Shown here piece by piece: positions 1 through 13,475 of a DNA stretch of 64,000 nt. Under the pieces are notes generated by a model, which saw only the letters and a program-made list of their open reading frames with translations, was not told the origin of the DNA and did not search any database. The DNA comes from Dictyophora rubrovolvata (lineage: Eukaryota; Basidiomycota; Agaricomycetes; Phallales; Phallaceae), in the NCBI GenBank assembly GCA_029959195.1, contig CP114118.1:868001-932000 (forward strand). Reading direction: 5' to 3'. The position numbers were made by a program, and so were the translations under genes. Numbering within the stretch: the first letter of the stretch is position 1; each line of letters begins with the position of its first letter.

Positions 1-3000
1 CTTGTATTGATGCTGATCAAGGCTATATTGACGATTCTGCCGTTCAAGTTCGGCAATCCGTTCATCCTTCACTTTGCCAGTGGACTCGGAAACTTCAAGA
101 CGGGTAGTAGTGTGAGACAAAGCATCCTCCAAACTCGTTACTCGCAACCCTGACACCGCAATTTCAGTTTCCTTGACCGAGATTTTGCTCTTCAAGTCTT
201 CAACTTCATTACGGAACGCACTGCATTCACCTTCCGCAATTGTCATGCGTTCGTGCATCAGATCTTTTTCTACCCGTATTTGTCCATGAGCACCTCTTGC
301 TTTGGCAAGTTGAACCTGTAATTCGGTGTTGGCTGCTTGTAGGTTTCGTATTTCAGCTGAGTGGTCCGGTGAAGAACTTTGCGCTGCTATGAATTCGGCT
401 TGAGCTTGTTTGACAGTAGCGATGGCGTTATTGATCTCTCCCGGTAAGTTCATTACAACTGAAAGTAGTTTTTCTTGTGACTCCGCCAAAATGGAAGAAC
501 GTGAAACAAGTCCTTCGGCGGTCTGAGAAACTTGGGCGATGTTAGAATTAGTGGATTGTAACACGGTTGCGATTTGATCTAACGCGTCCAACTTCGAAAG
601 TCCAGATCCAGCATCTACTCGAAGCTCTTGCACCGATGCCTTAACATCACTCATTACAGATTCAACAGATTTCGGCAACTCTAATAATTGCGCAGCCATG
701 TCTTGATATAACGTATTCAGAACATCACTGCGTTCTCGAAGCGAATCTTGTCCGTTTTGTAAATTCTCGACTGCCTTGCGGACATCGCTGACAGGTACGT
801 GTAAATCGTCAATACGTTCCGAAATTCGGGAGTATAACGTCTCGCTGGAGTACGCCTTTTCTCGGACAGCTAGCCTGGAGTCTAGTCTTTCCACAACCAA
901 ATCCGCTACGGCTTCCTTGAGAACGTGAGGATCTGATGCGGGAGCCATTTGCGCCAGCTCGACTCGCAAATGAGCGACTAAAGCGTCAGTATCCACTTGG
1001 GTAGGCCTCTCAACCAGAGAACTAAGAGTAGGCATAAGCCGTTGTAAAATTAGACCAGCAGTCTCTTTTTTATCCGAAGTGAGATCTATCAGTTGCGAAA
1101 TGTGCGGTTTAACGGCTTCCGCAAGTTTTGCAGTAACCACGTCAAAATCAACTGGTGGATGCTGCAGAGTGTCCAAGTGAGGAGCAAGAATAGTGTAAAT
1201 GTCGCTTAGCAATGACTCGCGATCATCAGCGGCACGAATACGACCTAATTCGTCAATCTGGTCAATGCGATTGGCGAATTTAACTACTGCATTTGTGACC
1301 GCGGAAACGGTGCGGTTGCCAAACTCTTCCAGAATTGGTCGGATATCAGTTGGCAGCGAGGTGGGGGTTCGTTCCAAAGAGAGGGTAGGTTCAGCAGTAC
1401 GTAAGAGATCTTCCAGGTCGCGACGTAGACCAGTTCGAATATCCATAACGCTCTCCTCTAACATAGTTCGAACAAACTCAAAGTCAATCTCGCCCTTGGC
1501 GTCAGCAGTACCTTCGTCACTTCGTTCAATAATTTCCGAAACATGAGCCTTCATGGCATCCAAGACTCTAGATACCAATTGATCGGTAGCTTGTTTATGC
1601 GTTTCAACCAAATCCTTCTTAGCCAATTCCATCCTATCATCCAACATATCCTCGAGACGCTGTTCGAATTGGTTCGAACGTTCACCTTGACTGAAGTCTG
1701 TTAACTTGGTTTCAGAAATAGATGACACGGTATCTTTGACCGATACATAATTTCGATCCTCGGCAGATAATATCTCTGTTGGGATGGCAGGCGTGAAGAT
1801 ATCAACTATAGGTCTAGCATCATGTCGATGAGGTTCTGCTGTATGCGACCTGGACGCCATACGAGCAATAGCGGGAACGTCGTTATCGTCAAGCGAAGGA
1901 CTGTTCATGTGCTCAAATATTTCGCGAGAGCTCAAGCGAGACCTGACAGATGGCCTGATAGGTCCCTCTAATTCAGTGGCAGCTAGGGCCTTCTTGAACA
2001 AAGCAGCAGGGACGGTATTGGTGGATATTGGATGTCTGAACTCGAGGAAGGGGGGTCGTTTGCGGGGTAAGGTAGCAGGCTGTCCACGGGGAGCGTGTGT
2101 TTCTTGCTCTTCTGTATTTTCAACCTTTGAGACCTCCTCATTTTCAAGAGGTTTGTACGAGATGTCACCTTCCGATTGATGTGATACGTGCCCACCTCCA
2201 GTCGGTAGGGCTTGATTATCAGTAAACCGATGGGCAGACGGCAGAGGCAAAGAGAGTTCACTAGAAGCCTTGAGGCTATATGGGCCAAGTGCTATATCAG
2301 ACCTTTGAGGTAGTGGTGAAATGGCTCGCTCGCTACCCAAATGTAAAGGTGATGACATTCGTAGAGGGAGAAGAGGGAGAAGCGGGAATCGGAATGCATG
2401 CATGGTATCTTGATCACCGGCGGCTTCCTCATCGTCCAGTATACTTTCGGATGCGTTAGAGTCCCTTCTTCGACGCTTTTCTCTTCCTTGGACTCTGGAC
2501 GGAGATAGACCAACCGGAGGCTGAGGTAACGGGCGCGGAGGTTCGGGAGATGGGAAGGATATCTTAGGCACACCAGCCGGTGGAACAAACGTAAATCCAG
2601 GCTTGAACTCAGCCGCAGCCGCATTCAGCGGACGGGCGATGGAAGGCTGACGAACATGGGCAATATCCGCGGGAGGTCTATTTTCAGTCGTCAATGATAC
2701 CGATCCACCACCGAACACAAAGGGTTTGGCAAATGGATTCAGGGAGTCTCGTTTAACCATTGAAGCAGCGAGCGATTCATACTCGGCCACATTTGATGGA
2801 TGACGAGAGTGATGCAAAGATGAAGGTTGAGAAATGTGTCCAGAGTCTGCACGAGAATGTGGGAGAGGGGGTAATGGCCTAGGCGAACGTGTTTGAGGAT
2901 ACGAGTAGTCTTGCAGATACTGCTGTTGAGGGTGGAACCAACCATTTTGTTCCAAATTCCTTCCTTCCTCGCTAGGATTGGACACGATATCATCATCTGT

Positions 3001-4912
3001 GGATGAAGGTGGCATAACTAAAGTATTTTCGGGAGGAAGGGGGAATTCAGGTAAACGTCGTGGAATTTCGGAGCCAATAGATTGCCTCATGCGAGCGGCT
3101 TTACGTTCGGCTCTGGCTTGACGAGCCCGTTCTTCGTCGGATGGGTTAGAGTACTCGTCCATTGTCTGTAAAAATAAAGCAACATAAGCACAGGGGATTA
3201 AACACATAAACTTTCTTGCGTACCGCTTCCTCCGCTTCTGACCCAGTCCATTCAGCAACCATCTCTTGAGTGCTCTTGTCTTCCGGGTACGGTATAGGAG
3301 TGATCGCTCGTCCCGAGAGATCCCAGTGAACGGGTTGCTCTAACTCTGGCGGAACATTCTCTTCTATAGTTTCGTGTATCTCAATTGGCGCAGGGAAAGC
3401 GGGGGCAGAGATAGAAGTTTTCGAAGCATGCCTAGTGTGAACACCGGCCGTAGTATTATCATCCTCGTTTTCATCTACTTCTTCGACTGCTTTCAGTTCA
3501 TGTAATTGATCCCTGTTTTCATCATCATCGAGTTCTTCTGACAATTGATTAGGGAGTGACGAAACTTCATAATGACCAAATGCGCGGAGAGCATCTTCGT
3601 CTTCCTCCGGGATGTCAAGTCCAAAGCCTCTATGGAAATCTGGGTTGGTGCTAGCTGTACGACTCGGACCAGCAGAACCAACCGATGGGGTCGCGGAAGG
3701 CATGTTTATCGATAGAGGTGTTACGCCTTGAGGCGCGTGTAAACGCGGTGGTATGTCGTGCCCAAGCAAGGGCCCACTTTGATCCATATTAACTCCGGGT
3801 GACGCAGCCAAGGGATTAAACATGGTGACGGGAGCGAATAGCTGTGACGGATTATAGTTCGCTAACGAGAAACTATGACCATGTCGCGACATAGGACCTT
3901 GCTGGAAACGTGGGGGCAGAGATGGATTAGTGGAGGCCATAGAAATGACTGATGGTGGTTGTGGTGAAACAGAAGCAGAAGTGGCTCGTGACTGTTGCAG
4001 TTTGTTCAATTTGAACATCAAAAGCGCAGGATCTGCCGGGGAGGAAATCTAGCGAAAGTACGATCATTTAGATAAAGGAAACGTGGTTGACCACGAGGAC
4101 TAGAAACTCACGGAGGTAGCCCGAGCATGTTGATGAGAGGGGGCAAAAGGCCCATTCTCTAGGCCGAGTTTTTCTAATCTTTGGTCGACGAGTTTTTGAT
4201 AGTATTCATCCCACGCCGCCTGGAAGCAGATCAGAAGACCAAAGATCAGGTTGGGAATAGAGCATAGAACCAAAAAAAATACCTTCGCTGGCAAAAAGAC
4301 CTCTATGGCCTTAGGCAATGAATTCGGCAGTACTTCGTCAATAAGGTAATGTTCAATGGATTGTATATCTACCGGAGCAATTGGCTCTTCAAAAGCAATA
4401 GGATTCTTAAAAGGTCGTCTTGTCCATAACGGCAGCGCTCCACTGTCATCACCACTCGATTCCCCTTCTATGGGTAACTTTACAGTAATTTTCTTGGATT
4501 TGAGTTTCTCTGCTTGTGATGCAACGGGAGTCGGGATTGCCGGAGGGGCAATTTTTCTATTAGGACCGCCGAGAGGCGCCTTGGGAGGACCACCTACGCT
4601 AACACTGGCAGTTCGCTTGCTCGCTTTAGTAAAACTTGGTAGGGATCCACCGTTCAGAATTCCAGCGGAATTAAAAGTTGCAGCGAGAGCAGCGGCTGGC
4701 GTAGGGAACATAAGCGACGGATGCGATCTGTGGAGACTAGGCCTGGGAGGAGCAACCGGAGGGATTTGTGAGCTGAAGCTTGTGTTCATAGGAGTGACTA
4801 AAGGAAAATTGCTCCCATGGAGTGCGCTGGGTAGTCCGGTGAACAAAGGTGGTAACGACGCGTTTGGCTGAGGTATTTGAAGCCGTGACAACTGCGGATG
4901 CTGCACGACCAT
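1..4912 (-). CDS. Large coiled-coil protein of unknown function (C-terminus off the window)
   Basis: I do not recognise the family. Four exons join cleanly: 4283-4912, 4112-4219, 3224-4048 and 3165 to beyond base 1, separated by 58-63 nt GT-AG introns, giving at least about 1,575 residues. The first 650 or so residues are Pro/Ser-rich and probably disordered, with acidic patches (DIPEEDEDALRAFGHYE) and a conserved-looking basic helix (DEERARQARAERKAARMR). The rest is long amphipathic helix with heptad-like spacing (for example SESTGKVKDERIAELERQN at the window edge), i.e. coiled coil. No membrane segment or catalytic motif was seen. A scaffold or cytoskeletal role is possible but is only inference. 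The start is the first Met of the open frame; an upstream non-coding exon cannot be excluded. Confidence 0.75.
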
Positions 4913-5768
4913 AGTGAGAGCCCAAAGTCAGCGATGACGAGTCGTTAGCCGGATTATTCTGGTATAAAATGGGATATAAATATAATCCAGAGAAGAACGG
5001 GGTATCTCTAGCTGAGTGAGGTATTGTCAGAAAGTCGAAGACAAGTTCGGGACGAGCAGGAAAAGGACAAGACAAAGACGGCTTATATACCTGAATAACC
5101 GTGTCCCACACCCGATGACAATGGACGCGACAGTGAATGCCCCGCGACAGACAAGCAAAGGGACTAGTTCAGACAATACACACGGGTTAGAGTTACCCTG
5201 CTGGTGCCATCAGCGCAATTTGGTTCCGCGATGCTCGCTTTGGCGTCAATGGAAGGAAAATTAAAAAAACACCGCAAAACAAACGCCATTTAGTCACTAT
5301 TCCAAGTCGCATCTCAGTAGCTGGAGGACTAAGGCAACGCCGGTCAAATCGGTCGAATGTCGACGTCAATTGTTTTGGGCACTGGAACATGGTGGATGAT
5401 CGCTGATGGCTGAGTCGATCATGGTACCGAGTTTCGTAAATTTCGACCGGGACGACGTATAATACAAAATGGTGCATTCTCGTTCTCAAACATTATCAAT
5501 ATTTTCCTAATAGAAAGGCTCCTCAACGTCCAAAGTGTCCTTTTTGCCAATAACTTCAACACGCGTCGCGGTGTCTACCTTCAATGCTCTTCAATGACTT
5601 TCTCGGAAGATGTCGATGACACCCCGACAATCTCAAGTTGTTTACTTCGTTTCGTTTCAAATAATACATGTATTTCATTAACAATATAAGAACAAGAACA
5701 ATGATACGTCTAGCGTACACCTGACTGCGAAGGTAACGAGAAAGGTTCAAAAGGATCGGAAGAAAAAG
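4913..5768. other. Intergenic region between coiled-coil gene start and TOP2 3' end
   Basis: About 850 bases. It should hold the promoter of the coiled-coil gene (reading leftwards) and the TOP2 3' UTR. Several short open frames exist on both strands, but none has family similarity or splice continuity that I can support. Confidence 0.5.
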
Positions 5769-8700
5769 TTAAATAGTAAATGCGTCGTCGTCATCGTCGT
5801 CGTTGTTGTCCGAGTCTATTTCAATGTACTGCTTGGGTTGAGCGCGCGTTGTTCGTTTCGGTTTTGTATCGCGAGCAGGGGGGGTCGGAGCACGACTATC
5901 ACTTTCTCCCTCACTATCACTGTCAATTTTCTTTTTTGCCGCTGTCTTCTTCGGATTAGACACAACTCTTGGTTTCGCCTTGCTAGCTGGACCCATGGCC
6001 TTGGCTGCCGTATTATTCTTACTTATCTTCGTCTTCTTCGGTGGTTTCTCATCTTCATCACTGTCTATGACGAAGCTATCGCTACAGGAATACTAGGTAA
6101 ATCATGACAATGAACAATGACAAGAACGTACCTTTTTCTTTTAGGCGCAGCCTTTACTTTGGGTTTATCTTCCTCCGATTCTATTTCTGTTATATGCGGT
6201 GGATCCACTCTCGCTGGTTTAGATTTAGGTGCAAGAATGATTTCAGCTTCTTCGTCGCTTTCCTCGTACTTTGGTTTAACAGCAGGAAGCTTCTCCTTCG
6301 ATGTCGTAGCTACCGGTTTTTCCTTCAAAGTTGAAGCAGCAGGGGCTTTCTTAGCCTTCGCTTTCGTCGGCTTAAAATCGTCTTCCGAATCATGTCGAGG
6401 TTCTCCCAATGATTTCCTGGTTTTGAGCGTCGTCTGCTTGCGCTTGGCCGGCTTCACCTTGTCGTTACCACCGTGCATTTGAACCCAGTCTTTACATGCA
6501 AGCTAAACCAAAGCTAAGGATGTATACCTAAGGAAAGTCGACACAATACACTCACGTCCCATTCCGCCAAGAACGCGTCTAAATCTTCAGCCCAAATGCC
6601 GATGGGAGTTCTCTTCAGGAGAACCATAAGTTCCTGTTCTTTCTCAGCACGCTGCTGCTTTAGTTTCTCAACCTAGGGAGAAAGGTTATTACAACTACAC
6701 TGTCCTGTTCTAGGAACCGTACCTTTTCTTGAGTCAGATTCCAAATAGCCATTCCAAGCAAGTAGTCGTAATCAGTGTTTGCACCACTATTATCTACTTC
6801 TTCCTCCTCCTCAGGAACATCCTCAAAATCTGCAGGCGCTTTGACCTTCACGACTTTCGGAATGGGTTTGAAGTCCATCCGTCGAAGATCGCTGATAATA
6901 TCAACTTTCTTACGACCAGAGATTACTAGTTCCTTGTTAATGATCATCTGTACGAACCGGACTTGGTTTGCGAGCTTGTCCAATTGCATCTCAAGTTCGT
7001 TAGCAAGAAAGTCCTTCAGGAAGGTCAGATTCATTGAGTTGACGATCATAATAATTCGCTTACTTTTCGTTTCTGGTAATAGGCCAAACGTATGGCATAA
7101 AACTCCTCAATTATCTCTTCAGGTGTGTTATACTTCTTGATCTTGCCTTCAGCATCGAAACACATCATGTTGTTCGTGCTAATCTTTGTGATTAACTTGA
7201 AATAATTGATCAGGCCCTGTTCGGCGGCCTTATCGAGTTCCTTTTCCGACATAGTCAGTGTAAATGAGATAGCCGTCGTAGTTGAATGCTCTTTATAGTC
7301 CTGCCAGTGACGTTAGCGACGAACAAGTGGAACTAAGCAAACTTGAAGTAACCTTTAATGGTCCATCTCCTTTCTCGCCGCATAGAGCTTCCAGCTCGCC
7401 TTTAAAATCTTGCGTCCATCGATAAATGGGAAGTTCGGAAATATCAACTGTTTTAGCGTCGACGCGCTCCGCACGCCCATAAACTTCGTACTTGTTGTCG
7501 CCAATTTTTTTAACTTCACCCTGAATATTAAGTGAGAAATCGAGCTATAGATACAGAGATAACAATTTACCGTGAAACCTCGCCACCAGGGAAGCATAGG
7601 AACTTGTTCCTCTCCAGCCATCAGTCGTTTTAAATTTGCTACAACGTCTACCGGATTGTAATTGGGGACTGACGTACTCCAGCCTATATTCTAATCAGTA
7701 ACTGAATACACGTCATGTTCGGAATGCTCACCAGTTCCAATACCTTCTACACCATTTAGGAGTACGAGAGGGAGTATAGGCATGTACCAATCAGGCTCAA
7801 TGCTCTTGCCATCTTCAGTCTGATAATTCAACAGTGGGTCATCGGCGGGATGAAATACCGTGCGTGCAAGAGATGACTGCATAGTGTGAATGTAACGAGC
7901 GGAGGCATGATCTTTACCACCCTTTGACGATGATTAATATGTGTTTGGGCTAAGAAAGAATGTAGACAAATGGCCACCTTTTCACGACTACCATACTGTC
8001 CATCGGGCTTTAGCAAATTAACGTTGTTGCTTCCAACGAAATCTTGAGCCAGGGCAACAATGGTTGACATCAGACTCGCTTCACCGTGATGGTATTGAGC
8101 GTGTTCAGAAACATAACCAACAAGTTGTTGGACCTACGAGCAGACAAACATTCATTAAATGAACGAATATCGGAAGAAAAATCATACCTTGATCTCTGAT
8201 TTGAGTTTCTTCTTGAATGTACCGAACATCACCTTCCGCTGGCCTGGCTTAAGACCATCTATAACAGACGGGATGGACCGAATGTTATCCGCCATCGAAA
8301 AAAGAATCAGTTCTTTATTAATGAAATCTGATATTGGGATTTCATCAACATCATGGTTCAAGTATGTCCCAGGCTACACAGAGTTAGTTCAGAATCTTTT
8401 GAATATTCTGAAGCCGCAGGCGTACCCTAAACTGCCGCAACCAGTCTTTCCGTTCTTCGGTCTTCTTTTTACTAAAAGCAAGCTCGATCAAATCTTTGTC
8501 CTCAGTTTTTAAAGGCGTGAAAGGTATCATATGCTTCGCCATTTGTCGAAAATATAAACGGGCATCTTCATCGGTACTTGTTCCCAAACCCTGAGATGAT
8601 ATTCATATCATATCCCAGGGAATCAACCCCAACTTACTTTGTAGTACTTGTGCTTCCACCGATACGAGTTAGGAGTTCGTTCCAACCACTGCTCATATTC

Positions 8701-11142
8701 GGGGATGGTATAAAAATTGATACTTTGGGTGCCTTTTGTAACCTGAAGCACCAAAAGCATTGTCAAAGGCATTCAGGAGTGTAATACGAATACCCACCCT
8801 AACAATGGGTGTGATAAACTCCACGAGAAAATTGGGGATTCGCAAAAGCGATGGATAGAAATGATCCAGGAAGTTGATAAGCAGGCCTTTGATATGTGAA
8901 CCGTCATGATCCTATGAAACACTTAGAAAATCCATATTCGTTGGAAAACCGAACTAAGCAGACCTGATCAGTCATGATCATCAGGCTTCCATATCGTAAG
9001 GTCGATACATCGGCATACTCCTTATTATGTTGTAAGCCTAGGATTTTTTTGATATTTTGGATTTCTTCGTTCTTCATGATTTGACCATGATTTGCTTCGC
9101 GAACATTCAACAGTTTACCACGCAAAGGAAATACTCCAAAGTTATCTCGTCCAGCGACACTGAGTCCTGCTATGGCCAATGCCTTCGCAGAATCTCCTTC
9201 TGTTAAAATCAATGTGCATTTCGACGCATTTCTTCCACCGGCATTATTAGCATCCGATAACTTTGTCATTCCGGACAACCTGTAAAGTGTTCAGTTAAAG
9301 GGTGAGATTGCATGCGCCGAAACACGATACCTAGTTCGCTTCGAACCATCCGTTTTTTTAATTTCTTGATCCGCTTTGAATTTGGCCCAATTGAGAATAT
9401 TTTCTATAATTGAACTCTTGCTCACTAATTTGGTGTTAATGTAAGTTTAACAACGGAATTCGAAATTTAACCTCTTCTGAGAAAATCTTCTGTTAGCACT
9501 GGCTTGGTTCCTCCGAACTTGCTGGCAGTCAACGTGAGCATCTCTTTTGTTTGACTGTCAAAGGTTGGATTTTCGATGAGAGCGTTTACGAAAATCCACA
9601 TATAGTTCTTGATTTGGTGCGCCTTTACAGTAGCACCCTTGTTCTTCTTCGTGATTGTGGCCAATAGATGTTTTGCAATCTGATCTTGAATGAGTTGTAC
9701 GTGTGTCCCACCTTTGGTAGTGGCTATGGAATTAGCAAACGAAACTTGCTGCGGGGAGCCATCTGAAACCGCAAAGGCAACCTCCCAACGGGAACTGAGT
9801 TGATCGTAAATGACCGTTTGCTTTACTGCGGCAGCCCCTCCCGAGTTCTCAGATGCTTCCGCAGCGGCGGAAGAGAGGTACATCTCCACATACTGTTTGA
9901 AATTTTTGATTTTGATACGTTCATCATTCAAGAACACCTTGATATCTCTGACGGTACCAGACATGTCATAGACACGCTTTTTTAGCAATGCAAGGGTATC
10001 GTCATCGATTTCTGACATGCCAAATCGCTTCAAATCCGGACGGAAAGTAATACGAGTGAACTCTACGTTGCCACTTGTTTTGGTAATCTTCGCCTTGCCA
10101 ACTTTGGTCATGTTCTCCGTCCACGTCTGCTTATACTTTTGAGACGTATTCTTGTCTGCAGTTTCGACGGTAAACTCATGAGAATAGATATTTGCCAGCT
10201 TGGCACCATAGCCATTACGACCACCGGTGAGCTTCTTCTCGTCATCATCATAATTGGAGGATGTCAGAAGATGACCGAAAATAAGCTCGGGAATATAGAT
10301 TTTCTCAGTTGCGTGTACTTCGATAGGGATGCCTTTCCCATCATTGTAAATCGAGATGGTGCCCTCTTCCACATCAATATTAACCTTGAGTGTCGTCATA
10401 CCCGGATCGTTGATCTATTCAAGGATATGGCAATTATCATGAAAAGACCACAATGATAGGCAAACTATACATACTTTGTTATCAGCAGCGTTAACGAGGA
10501 TCTCATCAACAATTTTGAAAAAGCCCGGTACGTATTTGATTTCTCTGTCACGGTCAATTAAGGACGGCTTTTACAAGGTAGCGAAAATGAGTACCTATTT
10601 GACATGCGCTTGGTTTCAGAGTCATATACCCACATAGGTTGAATATGGGCCTCTACGCTACCTATATAAGAATCTGGACGTTTTAGAATGTGTTCAAGTT
10701 GCGTGAGCTTGGGGAATGTCAGAGCTTCCAGACGCTCAGAGTGACAATACGGGGGAAACGTGCCTTCTGATACATTTGTGTGGCCGTTTTATCTTTCCCT
10801 CTGGGAAGAGGTGGTGGTGTTAACGCCCTTGCCACTGGTTCTGCATCGCTATCTCCATCTGAATTCCCCAACGCATCAACATCCATACGTTCCGCGCCAT
10901 TTTCGTCTATTTCTTCAAGAACATTCGTTGTTTTCTTCTTTGTCTTTGTGCCGGATGCTTTAGGTTTAGCAGGGGCTGCTTTAGCCCGAGGTTTCGTAGA
11001 TTTGGGAGCAGCCTTGGCCTATGAATGTTACCAACCGGGAAAGCAGCGTACTAAAGAAAGATCAACAAACCTTTTTTGAAGCAGGAGCATAGCCTTCAGA
11101 GCCTGAGTCTGATATTTGATTTTCGAACTCGAAGTCGCTCAT
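5769..11142 (-). CDS. TOP2: DNA topoisomerase II
   Basis: Type IIA topoisomerase: passes one duplex through a transient double-strand break, using ATP, for chromosome decatenation and untangling in the nucleus. Start MSDFEFENQ at 11142; the gene has more than a dozen short introns. Visible in order: lysine/acid-rich N-tail; GHKL ATPase entry ([16 protein letters not shown]) and ATP loop [17 protein letters not shown] loop (SQTKEML); TOPRIM with EGDSAK and the metal-binding [11 protein letters not shown], split by an intron; the breakage-reunion core with catalytic tyrosine in SARYIHT (codon about 7892-7894); the [11 protein letters not shown] segment; and a long charged C-terminal tail ending in an Asp run. 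Acidic, Lys-rich tails are usual for eukaryotic Top2. All active-site motifs look intact. One intron appears to be GC-AG (separate entry). Confidence 0.97.
10708..10763 (-). other. TOP2: GC-AG intron in TOP2
   Basis: On the minus strand the exon ends in MYQK, followed by GCACGT, then 56 nt containing CTGACA and ending CCCCAAG. Removing these 56 nt joins YQK to [16 protein letters not shown], the usual topoisomerase II sequence. Reading through instead gives a TGA 14 codons on. A 35-nt GT-AG alternative (GTTTCC to CTGGAAG) would also stay in frame but add six residues, and it is shorter than any other intron here. Confidence 0.75.
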
Positions 11143-11478
11143 TGAGTACTGACTTGCGCGACGAAGAGGAAGGATCAGGGTACGGAAGAGTGATGGCAAA
11201 CGAGACGCGACACGGTGTGACACAAGCATGACGAGACCGCGCCGCAACACTCACGTGACATCGTGACACGCCGGTTACCGCATATAGTACAAGAGCTCAT
11301 CCATAATTTCAATGATTCCCTTGCATGCAGCAAGGGCCCACCAACCCCGTAGAATTTGCTTCCACCTCACGCTTATTTATATTTGTCTGTATGTATGTAC
11401 GAAAAAAAATCAACTTCGCTAGCGCCGAGTCATGGCGGCTCCGGACGCCTCTAGTTTCAATAACATCCCATCGACAAC
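11143..11478. promoter_or_regulatory. Divergent promoter region between TOP2 and MFS transporter
   Basis: 336 bases separate the two divergent start codons, so both promoters must lie here or overlap the 5' UTRs. I see no strong TATA box on either side, only an AT-rich patch near 11370-11410. Confidence 0.5.
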
Positions 11479-13475
11479 ATGTCTGAAGTGGATCCCCTCC
11501 TTTCAGCTCAAAAAGACGTGTACAACCATTTCACGCCTGCCCGAAAGCGTCTTATTCTCGTAACTATAATCTCTGCGGGAATGATTGCTCGTAAGTGCTG
11601 AAGAGTTCAGCAGCAAACATTACCCAAGCTGAAAAAACATTGCGTCAAGCTCTTTCCGCAAGTTCGTTCATCCCTTTGATACCTCTAGTGGCAAAAGATT
11701 TACAAACAACTGGGGTTATTATAACGTTGGGCAAGCTTTCAAGTCGTTCTTTATACTGAGAAATTAACATCCTCAATGCCAAAGCTTTGCTATCAGTCTT
11801 TATACTTTTATTATCGCAATTGGCGGCCTCTTTTGGGCACCATACTCAGCCTTCTGTGCGTTTCATCATCACATCTAGTCCACCTTTTCTTTTTAAGTCG
11901 ATATTTATAGATGGTCGTCGCAGCATCTACCTTATATCTCTTCCACTTGCCTGTGTTGGGACGATCGGCGTATATTTCTCAAAAACTGTTGTTCACCTGT
12001 TCATCTCACGCATCATTCAAGCCTTCGGTGCATCAAGTTTAATGAGCCTGGGTGCCGCAACCGTTTCAGATATTTACCGGGTTGAGGAGAGAGGGGCTGC
12101 CATGGGGGTTTATTTCGGTGTACGAGTTTCCTCGCCACAGCATGGTATAGGCTTTTGATTCTTTTTTCTATAGATTGTTCTTCTGGGATTTGCTGCTGCA
12201 CCATTACTCGGAGGTTTCATTTCTAGTATCTCGTCTTGGCGCATAACGTACCTTGCGCTATTCTGTTTTGCTTCCGCTTCATTTATATCCATAATGCTCT
12301 CACTCCCAGAGACATCTCATGCTGGTTCACGAGGTATAGACAAAGCCCTGGCTCAAGAGAATAGTACAAACCGACCGACCAGCCGGTTCCATTATGTTTG
12401 GCTGAACCCTTTTGGTTCTTTAGAATTATTACGAGGATACCCTTATCTTGCGATTGTACGTCATTTAGCATCTTCTCCGCATCTAATAATACATATATGG
12501 CTTAGATTATTGCAGGCGCGCTTACTCTTCTAACCGACGTTGGTAAGTGTATTTTGAAAATATAGATATGAAACCTCCTCTCAAAGGCGTTCAGCTCTGT
12601 TCATACCTATCGCATACACTGCTGTAAGTGCCTTATTCCTGCTCCCTGTTTACTGATACATCGATACTTTCAGGGCGAGAAATATAATATAACTTCTCCC
12701 CTACTTCTCGGTGCTTGCCTTTTCCCGTCGGGTATCGGTAACGCTTGTAAGACCTCACTCTGCAAAATATTACACACCAGTATAATTTACGGATAACTTT
12801 AGTGGGTGCGTATATATCGGGTCACTTGTCAGATAAAGCAGTTATTGCCGGTCGAAAACGCCGAGGTGGCGAATGGGTACCCGAGGACAGACTCCTGGCC
12901 ACAATACCAGGCGCACTAGTCATAGCACCCCTGTCTGTTCTCATTTTTGGCTGGACGGTTCGGTTTATACCCGGGACAACAGGCCTGATTATATGCTTAT
13001 TCGCTATTTTTTTCAACGGGCTGGGGGTGAGAACTCGCCTGCCTTCACTCAAGTTCACGCTCTCAAAGTGACTATCAGGTTGATATAGTGTTAGCTCCTT
13101 CTAATACGTATATTGTGGATATCCTTCACTCTAGAAGTGCAGAAGCTACAGCAGTGGGCCTGTGAGTCAGCTGACTATGCATGCAGCATGCCCATAATGC
13201 TGATGATTTCATGAAGGGCGAGCCGTCTCGCCGTTTCCTCACTTACCTCTAGTACGGTCCTGCCCCTTGTACAAGCAATCGGAGTCGGTCCAACCAACAC
13301 TCTTGCCGCAGTGATCAGCTTGCTCGGATACCTGTAAGGATATCTCCTATTCGATTGCCACACATTTAAATAACCAGAGCCTGTCACTAGATTGATAAGA
13401 TTAACAATTCGGCGCGGCAAGGAAATGCGCGAGTGGAAAGATATAGGATATACGGTCCGAGAGTTGGAGTCTTGA
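11479..13475 (+). CDS. MFS transporter, DHA1 (drug:H+ antiporter) type
   Basis: Predicted proton-driven small-molecule exporter in the plasma membrane or an organelle membrane; the substrate cannot be told. Start MSEVDPLLSAQKDVYNHFTP; several short introns must be removed. Family marks in order: TM1 with SASSFIPLIPLVAKDLQ; the motif-A-like loop DGRRSIYLISLPLACVG; RIIQAFGASSLMSLGAATV with SDIYRVEERGAAMG (fungal DHA1 signature); APLLGGFISSISSWR after TM5; the cytosolic loop; GAYISGHLSD then RRGGEWVPEDRLLATIPG in the second half; and VQAIGVGPTNTLAAVIS near the end. The tail is KEMREWKDIGYTVRELES. No frame break was found once introns are removed, so it looks functional. No biosynthetic genes flank it, so a secondary-metabolite role is unsupported. 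Confidence 0.85.

Noticed and set aside
4356-4871. 171-codon plus-strand frame, Gly/Leu/Ser-rich
   Set aside because: It is antisense to a well-supported exon of the coiled-coil gene and has no family similarity.
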